The notes: generated by a model from the letters alone, not told the origin. A stretch of DNA of 6,949 nucleotides from an uncultured Devosia sp. (GCA_913775215.1 CAJYKO010000246.1:1-6949), one strand, 5' to 3'; numbered from the stretch's first letter, positions 1 through 5,905 are shown. Translations and numbers: made by a program.

Positions 1-347
1 CGCTGATCGAGCGATCGTCGAACGAAATTACGACCGGATCGCGTCTGCTCTCGGATGCAGCCGAACGCATTGCCAGCATGCTTGGCGACGTTCGCGAAAA
101 CAGCGAACTGATGGATGCCATTGCCAGCGGCAGCAAGGCTCAGGCCCGTGCAATCGCGGAAGCTGCCGCATCGGTGCGCCAGATGGATGAGATGACGCAG
201 CACAATGCCGCGCTCGTCGAAGAGACCAATGCGGCGATTGAACAAACCGAGGGGCAAGCCCGCGAACTTGATTCCATAGCCGAGATTTTTCTCGTCGATG
301 GGATTGGTGAAGACAGTGGCCGAAATCCACATCGCCGCGTCGCCTGA
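1..347 (+). CDS. Methyl-accepting chemotaxis protein, C-terminal fragment
   Basis: This is the end of a chemoreceptor whose 5' part lies outside the window; the first complete codon is at position 3 and 114 residues are visible before TGA. The protein is a long alpha-helical coil without stops, rich in Ala, Glu and Gln. It carries the segment VRQMDEMTQHNAALVEE, which matches the C-terminal methylation helix of MCPs (typical form QMDQVTQQNAALVEE). Such receptors relay ligand signals to the CheA/CheW kinase, and this helix holds Glu/Gln pairs modified by CheR and CheB. The tail after the helix (about 25 residues, ending GRNPHRRVA) is not a recognisable CheR-tethering pentapeptide. Whether the receptor is membrane-bound or soluble cannot be seen. 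A hairpin terminator follows 20 bases downstream, so it ends its transcription unit. Confidence 0.88.
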   Translation, partial: LIERSSNEITTGSRLLSDAAERIASMLGDVRENSELMDAIASGSKAQARAIAEAAASVRQMDEMTQHNAALVEETNAAIEQTEGQARELDSIAEIFLVDGIGEDSGRNPHRRVA

Positions 348-367
348 ACCATAATTCAAAAGTCTTG

Positions 368-403
368 GGCCGGTGCCGGAGCGACCCTTCGGCGCCGGCC
401 TTT
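368..403 (+). terminator. Intrinsic terminator after the chemoreceptor gene
   Basis: An 11-bp stem (GGCCGGTGCCG at 368-378 with CGGCGCCGGCC at 390-400, one G-U pair) encloses an 11-base loop and is followed by TTT. The stem is very GC-rich but the T-run is short, so termination may be partial. It lies 20 bases past the chemoreceptor stop codon. Confidence 0.7.
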
Positions 404-499
404 GTCGTAAGGTCCCCTCCGGATCGCTCCAAACGGACCTGGATCGCGAAAACTTGGGCCAAACGCTCCAGCATTCAACGTTTAGGGCCAATCCAGGCT

Positions 500-526
500 T
501 TGACTGGCCCACACACTTCATATAGA
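500..526 (+). promoter_or_regulatory. Candidate sigma-70-type promoter of tRNA-Leu and tig
   Basis: A TTGACT box at 500-505 resembles the -35 consensus TTGACA, and TATAGA at 521-526 resembles a -10 box. The spacer is 15 bases; an alternative TAGATG at 523-528 would give 17. Transcription would start near 533, about 25 bases ahead of the mature tRNA, which leaves a short leader for RNase P to remove. The rest of the gap 404-557 shows no gene. Confidence 0.5.
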
Positions 527-557
527 TGCAACCCAACCCGGCCGACGGGGTACCCAT

Positions 558-642
558 GCGGGTGTGGCGGAATTGGTAGACGCACTGGATTTAGGTTCCA
601 GCGCCGCAAGGCGTGGAGGTTCGAGTCCTCTCACCCGCACCA
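558..642 (+). tRNA. tRNA-Leu (anticodon UAG)
   Basis: This is an 85-base class II tRNA. The acceptor strand GCGGGTG (558-564) pairs with CACCCGC (632-638); A639 is the discriminator and CCA (640-642) is encoded in the gene. The anticodon stem CTGGA/TCCAG (585-589, 597-601) encloses TTTAGGT, giving anticodon TAG at 592-594, which reads CUN leucine codons. A long variable arm follows at about 602-614, as expected for leucine tRNA. The T-arm GGAGG/CCTCT (615-619, 627-631) holds the TTCGAGT loop. The gene is followed after 46 bases by tig with no terminator between them. Confidence 0.97.
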
Positions 643-688
643 TCTCGGTCCTGGCCTAACGAGATCAAACAATACGGGAATAACCCCC

Positions 689-2068
689 ATGCAGGTTACT
701 GAAACCCTCAATGAAGGCCTGAAGCGCAAGCTCAGCGTCACGATCCCGGCGGCGGATCTCAATTCTCGCCTCGACGCGAAGCTGGACGAACTCAAGGGCC
801 AGGCCAACATCAAGGGCTTCCGTCCCGGCAAGGTGCCGACCGCGCACCTGAAGAAGGTTTATGGCCGTTCCGCCATGTCCGAAGTGATGACCGACGCGAT
901 CAATTCGACCGTGTCCGACACGCTCGACGAGCGCAAGGAACGCGCGGCCGCGCAACCCAAGGTCGATCTCCCACAGGACCAGAACGTCATCAACGAAGTC
1001 CTCGATGGCAAGGCAGACCTGGCGTTCGAGGTCGAATATGAAGTCCTGCCGCCCGTCTCGCTGATGGAGCTCAAGGGCCTCAAGATCAAGAAGCCGGTCG
1101 TAGAAGTCACCGACGAAGAGCTCGACGCTGAAGTGAACCGCGTGTTCGCACAGAATCGCGGCTACACCGACAAGGGCGACGGCGCCGTTGTCGAACAGGG
1201 TGATCGTCTCGGCCTCTCCTTCGTCGGGAAGATCGACGGCGTTGAATTCCCCGGCGGCAAGTCCGACCACGCTCACCTGACCGTGGGTTCGAACGAATTC
1301 ATCCCCGGCTTCGAAGAACAGCTCGTTGGCCAGAAGAAGGATGAGACCCGCACGATCAAGGTGACCTTCCCCGCCGACTACGGCAACACCGAACTCGCCG
1401 GCAAGGAAGCCACGTTCGACGTCACGATCCTGCACGTCGACGGCCCGAACCAGGGCGAACTCGACGACGAATTCGCCAAGCGCCTCGGCCTTGAAGACGT
1501 CGCTGCCCTGCGCAAGACCGTCAAGGAACAGATGGAATCGGCCCTCGAATCCATGAGCCGCCAGCACGTCAAGCGCCAGATCCTGGACGCACTCGACGAC
1601 GGCCACAAGTTCGACGTTCCCGAGCAGCTGGTCGAAGCCGAATTCGCCACCATCTGGCAGCGCGTCCAGCACGAAGTCGAAGGCCATGGCCGTTCCTTTG
1701 AAGACGAAGGCACGACCGAAGAAGAAGCCCGCGAGCAGTACAAGCGTATTGCAGAGCGCCGCGTTCGCCTTGGTCTCGTCGTTGCCGAGATCGGCAACCA
1801 GAACGAAGTCCAGGTGACCGACGACGAACACCAGCAGGCCCTGCTTGCCGAGATCCGTCGCTTCCCGGGACAGGAACAGCAGGTCTACGACTACTACCGC
1901 AAGAACGCTCAGGCTCTCGCGAGCCTTCGTGCGCCGGTTTTCGAAAACAAGGTTGTCGACTATATCGCCAGCCTTGCCGAACAGACCGAAACCAAGATGT
2001 CGCGTGACGAACTGGCTAAGCTTATCCAGGCCGACGAGAACGACGTCCCGGAAGAGCACCACCACTAA
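689..2068 (+). CDS. tig: Trigger factor, ribosome-bound chaperone and prolyl isomerase
   Basis: Trigger factor (459 residues) binds near the ribosomal exit tunnel and shields nascent chains in the cytosol. All three domains are visible. The N-terminal ribosome-docking domain (about 1-150) carries the signature GFRPGKVP at 43-50, the same position as in Escherichia coli. The FKBP-type prolyl isomerase domain lies at about 160-250 (from EQGDRLGLSFVGKIDG through GFEEQLVGQKKDE to FDVTILHV). The helical C-terminal chaperone domain runs from about 255 to the end. Length is close to the usual 430-460. ATG 689 was chosen because GGGAA at 676-680 sits 8 bases ahead and the tRNA gene ends just before; the reading frame stays open upstream through the tRNA, but that part is not protein. 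The acidic C-terminus ends in three histidines. It probably shares the promoter of tRNA-Leu and ends at a strong terminator. Confidence 0.97.
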   Translation: MQVTETLNEGLKRKLSVTIPAADLNSRLDAKLDELKGQANIKGFRPGKVPTAHLKKVYGRSAMSEVMTDAINSTVSDTLDERKERAAAQPKVDLPQDQNVINEVLDGKADLAFEVEYEVLPPVSLMELKGLKIKKPVVEVTDEELDAEVNRVFAQNRGYTDKGDGAVVEQGDRLGLSFVGKIDGVEFPGGKSDHAHLTVGSNEFIPGFEEQLVGQKKDETRTIKVTFPADYGNTELAGKEATFDVTILHVDGPNQGELDDEFAKRLGLEDVAALRKTVKEQMESALESMSRQHVKRQILDALDDGHKFDVPEQLVEAEFATIWQRVQHEVEGHGRSFEDEGTTEEEAREQYKRIAERRVRLGLVVAEIGNQNEVQVTDDEHQQALLAEIRRFPGQEQQVYDYYRKNAQALASLRAPVFENKVVDYIASLAEQTETKMSRDELAKLIQADENDVPEEHHH

Positions 2069-2090
2069 AAGCTGCTCCCACAATGTTTTG

Positions 2091-2125
2091 AGAAGGCCGT
2101 CCTTTGGGGCGGCCTTCTTGTTTTT
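2091..2125 (+). terminator. Strong intrinsic terminator after tig
   Basis: A stem of about 11-12 bp, GAAGGCCGTCC (2092-2102) with GGGGCGGCCTTC (2107-2117, one G-U pair at T2100), closes a TTTG loop and is followed by TTGTTTTT. It begins 22 bases after the tig stop and should separate tig from the diguanylate cyclase gene. Confidence 0.9.
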
Positions 2126-2195
2126 GGGCCGGTTGAGATGCAAGGTTAAGGCGTTGTTGGGATCGGCACGCTAGGGTCTCGGCGGGATAGCGGGC

Positions 2196-2203
2196 GAAGG
2201 GGG
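2196..2203 (+). promoter_or_regulatory. Ribosome binding site that fixes the GTG start of the GGDEF gene
   Basis: GAAGGGGG lies 9 bases before GTG at 2213. The frame is closed by TAA at 2147-2149 and contains no ATG before the membrane segment, so GTG 2213 is the best start. No clear promoter boxes were found between the tig terminator and this site. Confidence 0.65.
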
Positions 2204-2212
2204 CACGTTCTG

Positions 2213-3400
2213 GTGCAGGATCAGGTCTTGTTTTCGCTGGTCAATCCGATCATCAGCTTCCTCTTTTCAGCGACGTTTGGGATCATCTGGTTCTCTCAGC
2301 GGCGCTATCGGCATCTAGCGACACTCGCTGCCGCGTTTCTTGCCATGGGCTTTGCCTTCGTCGTCTACGAATTTGAATTGCTGACCTGGCCTGGCGAGAT
2401 CAATATCCCTGCCAATGCACTCTACGTTATCACCGTTACCCTGGCGTGTTGTGCCGCTTTGCAGCGGAAAAGCGTGGATGTACCTTGGGCAATCTTTATT
2501 GCCATGATCGGCTTGGGCGCCCTGCCCTTCACCTGGTACCTCTTCATTGAGCCCTCGACGACCGCCCGCATCTTCAGCACCTCTGGAATCTTCATGGCGG
2601 TCACGGCCATGACCTTCCTAAGTCTCGTGCGGCAGAAAGACCGCTCGCTGGCCGACCGGCTGTTTGAAGGCGGCGTGGCGCTGGCTTTTGGAATCGCGTT
2701 CGTGCGCCTGACATTGGTGCTTTTGGGTTGGCTCGATATTCAAAGTCCGACCGGTTTTTCAGGATCGGAATATTGGATATCGATCCGCGCCTTTTCTCCC
2801 GTCCTCTCCTTTATCGTGGCGTTGCTCTTCATCGTGGGAATCGGTCTCGATGTCATCGGGCACCTCAAAAGTCAGGCGGATAGAGACTTTCTGACCAATC
2901 TCCTTAACCGCCGCGGCTTTGAATCCAAAGGTAACGAAGCGTTGCAGCGTGACTTTGCCAATTCGCGTCAACCCGCCGTGCTTGTTGCCGACATAGATGA
3001 CTTCAAGCTGGTCAATGACAGCTTTGGGCATCAAGTGGGCGATGCTGTGATTGTTGCCGTGGCAAAGGTCATTGCGCGGCACGGCGGAGCCATGCTGGCC
3101 GGACGCATCGGAGGAGAAGAGTTTGCTCTCTACTATAATAGCGTCGATCGGGCGGAACTGCAGGACGCGGCGCGATCAATCAAGACTGCCCTGAACGAAG
3201 TGAGCATTCCTGGCCTGCCAGATGGCTATCCGATCACGCTCAGCATCGGGCTGCATCTGAGCTACAGCCACGAGAGCCTGGCCGACATGATGATGCGGGC
3301 AGACCAGGCCCTCTATCGCGCAAAGCGCGAGGGCAAGGACAAGGCCGTCCTTACCGCTGTCCAACTGCATCTTGCTGTGCGGAACGCCATTCCCCGATAG
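2213..3400 (+). CDS. Membrane-bound diguanylate cyclase (GGDEF domain)
   Basis: This 395-residue protein should condense two GTP into cyclic di-GMP, the second messenger that shifts bacteria from motility to attachment. About seven hydrophobic helices fill residues 5-215 (roughly 5-27, 35-57, 65-84, 91-112, 119-139, 152-174, 190-215), followed by a short linker and a GGDEF domain at about 222-380. Domain landmarks are DFLTNLLNRRGF (225-236), VADIDDFKLVNDSFGH (258-273) with metal-binding Asp, the active-site loop GGEEF at 300-304, and YRAKREGKDK (368-377). The catalytic motif is intact, so activity is likely. The inhibitory RxxD site expected just before GGEEF is absent (GGAM there), which suggests no product inhibition through that site. 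The membrane part is not a family I can name; it may be a sensor. It stands alone between a terminator and a convergent gene, with a GTG start. Confidence 0.93.
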   Translation: MQDQVLFSLVNPIISFLFSATFGIIWFSQRRYRHLATLAAAFLAMGFAFVVYEFELLTWPGEINIPANALYVITVTLACCAALQRKSVDVPWAIFIAMIGLGALPFTWYLFIEPSTTARIFSTSGIFMAVTAMTFLSLVRQKDRSLADRLFEGGVALAFGIAFVRLTLVLLGWLDIQSPTGFSGSEYWISIRAFSPVLSFIVALLFIVGIGLDVIGHLKSQADRDFLTNLLNRRGFESKGNEALQRDFANSRQPAVLVADIDDFKLVNDSFGHQVGDAVIVAVAKVIARHGGAMLAGRIGGEEFALYYNSVDRAELQDAARSIKTALNEVSIPGLPDGYPITLSIGLHLSYSHESLADMMMRADQALYRAKREGKDKAVLTAVQLHLAVRNAIPR

Positions 3401-3426
3401 CGTTTCGAAAGCTCGACTATTGAGGC

Positions 3427-3456
3427 ACCCCAGCCTTGCCGGGGTACCACCAAGGC
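3427..3456. terminator. Possible hairpin between two convergent genes
   Basis: Two overlapping stems are possible here: ACCCC/GGGGT (3427-3431 with 3441-3445) and GCCTTG/CAAGGC (3433-3438 with 3451-3456). They sit in the 84-base gap between the stop codons of the GGDEF and ABC-F genes, where a bidirectional terminator would be expected. Neither side has a proper T-run, so the call is weak. Confidence 0.3.
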
Positions 3457-3484
3457 ATTCTGCAAAGTCAGATGCGCATCCCGC

Positions 3485-4999
3485 TTATTCCATGGCCATT
3501 TCAGCGAAGAACGCTTCCGGACCTTCGACTTCCTTGAGGCGCTTTCCGACGATCTGCACAAAGCGCGTTCCCACGCCGCGGATGAACGCCCGGTCATGCG
3601 ACACGAGAAGACCAGTCGCGCCGTGCTCGGCAATGTCTGCCTCGAGCTGTTCCTGGCCGGGGATATCGAGATGGTTGGTGGGCTCGTCGAGAAGGTAAAA
3701 ATTGGGTTGCTGCAGGCGGAGTGCGAGGAGCGCCAAGCGTGATCTCTGGCCGAGTGAAAGGGTGCGGATCGGCTTTCCCTGTCGTTCCGGTTCGAACCCA
3801 GCACCGGCGAGAAGACTGATGCTGCGCCGATCACCCTCATTGTATCGCGACAGGATAAAATCGAGTGGCGTTGTGTTGAGCGGGAGCCAATCGAGCGCCT
3901 GATCGAGATAGCCTGGCACGATCTGCGGACTGAGGCGAAGACCTTCAACGGGCTTTTGTTGCAAAGCCGCGGCGACCCTGTTGACCAGCTGCGATTTGCC
4001 GGCGCCATTGCGACCGAGGAGAACGACACGGTCGCCTTGGAAGATGTGCAGCTTTTCTATGGAAAACAGCGGGCGACCGTCTGGGGTTGCGATGGCCATG
4101 TTCTCGAAGGCGAGCATGATACGTGCTTCTGCGCCGGAATTGCCCAGCATCACCTTGCCAGTCTTTTCGCGGTGGGCCGAAACCACTTGGCTTTCAATCT
4201 TCTCGGCACGATCGCGAAGCTGCTTTGATTTGACGACGAGCAGATCGCTGCCGGAGTTGATCCCGATATTGGTGAGCTTGGCCGCCTGCTTGCGCAGTTG
4301 TGCGACTTCCTTGAGATCACGCTGACGCTGCTGCTCGGCCGCCTGATCAGCTTCGTCCAAGGCCTGCCGAGCAGCGCTATAGGACAGTGGGAAGAAATGG
4401 GACTGTTCCGGCCGAAGGAACAGGGTTCGATTGGTGGCGGAATCGAGAAACTGCCGGTCATGGCTCGCCATGATGACGATGGTCTGCCGCGGCAAGGCAG
4501 CAAGCCAGGATTCGAGTGCGGCGATGCGGCCGAGATCGAGATGGTTGGTCGGCTCGTCGAGGAGCAACAGGTCTGGCTCGGTGACCCAGCCATGCGCGAT
4601 GAGACCAAGACGCTGCCAACCGCCGCTCAGTTCACGTAACGGCTTGCTCACCAGATCAAGCGGAAAGCCAAGGGAATCCAGCGCGACGTCGGCGCGCCAA
4701 CCGTCAGTTTCGCGATCGGACGATGGTAGGGCACCTTCGACAAAATCGCGCAGCGGCACATCGAGCGCGGCTTGAGGAACATCCTGGGCGACATAACCGA
4801 CTGTCAGCCCGCGAGAGCGAGAAAGTTCGCCCTCGCTGAGTTCGGCAAGGCCGACTATGGCTTTCAGAAGCGTGGATTTGCCACGGCCATTTGCGGCGAC
4901 CAGGCCAACACGGTCGCCATCTGTCAGCGACAGCGTCAGATTGCCAAAAAGGACTTGATTGGAACGAAGACCGGCATTGCGGAGGCTGAGAGTTGCCAT
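3485..4999 (-). CDS. ABC-F family ATPase, two ATP-binding cassettes, no membrane domain
   Basis: This 504-residue protein has two ABC cassettes and no membrane segment, the layout of ABC-F proteins that act on ribosomes (translation factors such as EttA, or antibiotic-protection proteins). Cassette 1 has Walker A ANGRGKST (36-43), signature LSGGWQ (124-129), Walker B LLLLDEPTNHLD (144-155) and switch His180. A charged linker of about 80 residues (about 210-290, with AEQQRQRDLKEVAQLRKQAA) corresponds to the arm that reaches the peptidyl-transferase region. Cassette 2 has Walker A GRNGAGKSQ (329-337), signature LSLGQ (414-418), Walker B FYLLDEPTNHLD (434-445) and His468. Both catalytic Glu (149, 439) are present. 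The first Gly of Walker A in cassette 1 is Ala35. The family subgroup (EttA, YbiT, Uup or resistance type) cannot be decided here; a Uup-type C-terminal extension is missing. ATG 4999 fits the cassette start; a weak GGAAAGA lies ahead of it. The upstream region is unusually structured. Confidence 0.93.
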   Translation of the reverse strand: MATLSLRNAGLRSNQVLFGNLTLSLTDGDRVGLVAANGRGKSTLLKAIVGLAELSEGELSRSRGLTVGYVAQDVPQAALDVPLRDFVEGALPSSDRETDGWRADVALDSLGFPLDLVSKPLRELSGGWQRLGLIAHGWVTEPDLLLLDEPTNHLDLGRIAALESWLAALPRQTIVIMASHDRQFLDSATNRTLFLRPEQSHFFPLSYSAARQALDEADQAAEQQRQRDLKEVAQLRKQAAKLTNIGINSGSDLLVVKSKQLRDRAEKIESQVVSAHREKTGKVMLGNSGAEARIMLAFENMAIATPDGRPLFSIEKLHIFQGDRVVLLGRNGAGKSQLVNRVAAALQQKPVEGLRLSPQIVPGYLDQALDWLPLNTTPLDFILSRYNEGDRRSISLLAGAGFEPERQGKPIRTLSLGQRSRLALLALRLQQPNFYLLDEPTNHLDIPGQEQLEADIAEHGATGLLVSHDRAFIRGVGTRFVQIVGKRLKEVEGPEAFFAEMAME

Positions 5000-5053
5000 T
5001 TTAAAAGTCTTTCCGGGAGCGCAGCGACAAAGGCGCGCGATAATCCATCAATG

Positions 5054-5079
5054 GGTATTCCGACCGATGTCGGCATACC
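5054..5079. repeat. Inverted repeat before the ABC-F gene
   Basis: GGTAT-T-CCGAC at 5054-5064 and GTCGG-C-ATACC at 5069-5079 form a 10-bp stem with one T/C mismatch and a CGAT loop. It lies 54 bases ahead of the ABC-F start codon. It could fold in the leader RNA or bind a dimeric regulator as DNA; the sequence does not say which. Confidence 0.6.
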
Positions 5080-5111
5080 GTGACGGGCAACCAGAAGGAT
5101 CAATGACTTTG

Positions 5112-5178
5112 AAAAAGCGTGGGAACCGTCCTGGTCAGCCCTGCAGTGAGAACCACAGGGCCTGAACGGGGCCACGCT
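5112..5178 (-). promoter_or_regulatory. Attenuator-like stem with T-run in the ABC-F leader
   Basis: Read on the minus strand, AGCGTGG (5178-5172) pairs with CCACGCT (5122-5116), directly followed by more T (down to 5112), the end of an intrinsic terminator. The 49-base loop contains an inner hairpin, CAGGCCCTG (5164-5156) with CAGGGCTG (5143-5136), with one bulged G. The outer 7-bp stem with a long loop is weaker than a classical terminator. The 5' arm and inner hairpin lie inside the small ORF at 5135-5203, so translation of that ORF would compete with folding. A role in controlling read-through into the ABC-F gene 112 bases downstream is inference. Confidence 0.35.
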
Positions 5179-5203
5179 GGCGATGATGATAAAAAACAGT
5201 CAT
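5135..5203 (-). CDS. Candidate 22-residue leader peptide upstream of the ABC-F gene
   Basis: A short ORF begins MTVFYHHRQRG and ends ALWFSLQG before TGA. Its ATG at 5203-5201 is preceded by GGGGAGGG (5215-5208), with GGAGG 5 bases from the start, one of the best ribosome binding sites in the window. It lies on the same strand as the ABC-F gene and ends 135 bases before that gene's ATG. It overlaps the stem that ends in a T-run. Short translated leaders that sense ribosome stalling are known to control some ABC-F resistance genes by attenuation; that this is one is inference. The same frame is open far upstream (to 5488), so chance cannot be excluded, and a second ATG at 5207 in another frame is too close to the binding site. 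Confidence 0.35.
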   Translation of the reverse strand: MTVFYHHRQRGPVQALWFSLQG

Positions 5204-5328
5204 GCATCCCTCCCCGTTTCGATTGGACGATAAAGACCTAATTGAAGGCCAAGCCAAAGGCAAGAGCTCAGGCGAGATAGAAAAACAGACTCGCCAGGAG
5301 CATTGCGCCGAGGCGCGGGACGCGGAAC

Positions 5329-5373
5329 TGTGCCAGCCGGTACGCAATACTTGGGGATCCGGCTTTCGGCACA
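5329..5373. repeat. Stem-loop A with loop motif TACGCAATACT
   Basis: TGTGCC (5329-5334) and GCCGG (5336-5340) pair with CCGGC (5359-5363) and GGCACA (5368-5373), 11 bp in all, with A5335 opposite a TTTC bulge. The 18-base loop starts with TACGCAATACT, a near copy of the sequence in stem-loop B. The minus-strand flank CCGAAA is also shared with B. Confidence 0.6.
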
Positions 5374-5386
5374 ATGCCAGCAGATG

Positions 5387-5433
5387 AACCGAAATGGGGC
5401 GCTGGATACGCAGTACTGGTCCCATTTCGGGTT
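5387..5433. repeat. Stem-loop B with loop motif TACGCAGTACT
   Basis: CCGAAATGGG (5389-5398) is a perfect 10-bp inverted match of CCCATTTCGG (5421-5430), extended by AA/TT past one bulged G. The 22-base loop holds TACGCAGTACT at 5407-5417, which differs from the motif in stem-loop A by one base and lies exactly 66 bases from it. Confidence 0.65.
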
Positions 5434-5566
5434 CGCATACGGCAACTCCATACAAAAACCGTATGAGCCAAGAATTATCAGGGCGCACTTAAGAAAGTGC
5501 TTTCAAGATGCAAACGAGGGGTAAAAACCAGCGCGCAACTTGGCCCGATTTTGAACGGATCAAATG

Positions 5567-5590
5567 AAAAAGCCCGGATGACCGGGCTTT
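5567..5590 (-). terminator. Intrinsic terminator of the small secreted-protein gene
   Basis: AAAGCCCGG (5569-5577) and CCGGGCTTT (5582-5590) form a perfect 9-bp stem with a four-base loop. On the minus strand the stem runs into five T. It begins 6 bases past the stop codon of the gene at 5597-5905, so transcripts from that gene should not continue towards the ABC-F gene. Confidence 0.9.
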
Positions 5591-5596
5591 CTGCGC

Positions 5597-5905
5597 CTAT
5601 CGGAGCTGTTGAATATCCTTGATCCGATCGCGGCAATAATCGAATTTGATGAGATAAGTCGCCCCGCCGCGACTGGCCTTCACCTGCACCACGCCACTGT
5701 CGGGTACGTTGAGGTAGATATTGGTATAGCCGCGTGCGGCAATCGCTTCTCGGATCTGGCGGTCCGTGTAGCACATGGGCATGCGCGGCTTGAAATCCTC
5801 GGCTTGATCGCCAAAGTGAATGCCAAAGCCAAAACTTTGTGCCGAAACCGGCGCCGCACACAGCAGACCCAGCAAGGCTGCGGACAGGATCAAACGCTTG
5901 GCCAT
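5597..5905 (-). CDS. Small secreted protein with two cysteines, PepSY-like layout
   Basis: The product is 102 residues. Residues 1-22 form a clear signal peptide: MAKR, then a hydrophobic core, then APVSA with predicted cleavage before Gln23. The mature part of about 80 residues has a helix DRQIREAIAARGY (48-60), a strand TNIYLNV, and two further strands around VVQVKASRGGATYLIKFDY. This resembles the helix-strand-strand layout of PepSY-like domains. Cys45 and Cys91 bracket this core and could form a disulfide in the periplasm. Similar short exported proteins of unknown function are common in Hyphomicrobiales; the role is unknown. ATG 5905 is favoured over the upstream ATG at 5971 because CTAGGAG lies at the right distance and the signal peptide starts here. 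A weak TAATAT (5954-5949) could be its -10 box. It is divergent from parE. Confidence 0.85.
   Translation of the reverse strand: MAKRLILSAALLGLLCAAPVSAQSFGFGIHFGDQAEDFKPRMPMCYTDRQIREAIAARGYTNIYLNVPDSGVVQVKASRGGATYLIKFDYCRDRIKDIQQLR

Larger units (their letters stand above)
5266..5500. other. Cluster of five stem-loops, candidate structured RNA or long leader
   Basis: This gene-less stretch holds five consecutive inverted repeats with little unpaired sequence between them. They are GCTC/GGCGAG with CTCGCC/GAGC (5266-5301), TGTGCC/GCCGG with CCGGC/GGCACA (5329-5373), CCGAAATGGG with CCCATTTCGG (5389-5430), CATACGG with CCGTATG (5436-5465), and GCACTT with AAGTGC (5485-5500). A small GCGC/GCGC hairpin sits at 5305-5316. 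The row begins soon after the terminator of the neighbouring minus-strand gene and leads towards the ABC-F gene. It does not match tmRNA, RNase P RNA, 4.5S RNA or a riboswitch that I recognise. The strand of transcription, if any, is unknown; the minus strand would make it part of the ABC-F leader. No promoter boxes could be called with confidence. Confidence 0.4.

Noticed and set aside
365..688. In-frame upstream extension of tig through the tRNA gene
   Set aside because: The frame is open by chance. It crosses a complete tRNA-Leu, and trigger factor homology and the ribosome binding site place the start at 689.
665..2143. A 492-codon minus-strand frame opposite tig
   Set aside because: It mirrors the tig codon pattern, which rarely places stop codons on the opposite strand. 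The translation is low-complexity (runs of V, L, D, F) without a recognisable domain, while the plus strand encodes a full trigger factor.
3669..4562. Similar sequences near 3669-3695 and 4538-4564
   Set aside because: These are the two DEPTNHLD Walker B coding segments of the paired ABC cassettes, not a mobile or regulatory repeat.
5200..5488. Overlapping minus-strand frames of 67-117 codons in the 5135-5488 stretch
   Set aside because: Three frames are open at once, none has convincing composition or a good ribosome binding site at its first ATG, and the dense inverted repeats explain the sequence better. Only the final 22-codon ORF with its strong binding site was kept as a candidate.
5461..5560. 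Possible minus-strand promoter (TTGAAA and TGATAAT)
   Set aside because: The boxes look good one by one, but the spacing is about 20 bases, and the hairpin at 5485-5500 lies between them. Not strong enough to call.
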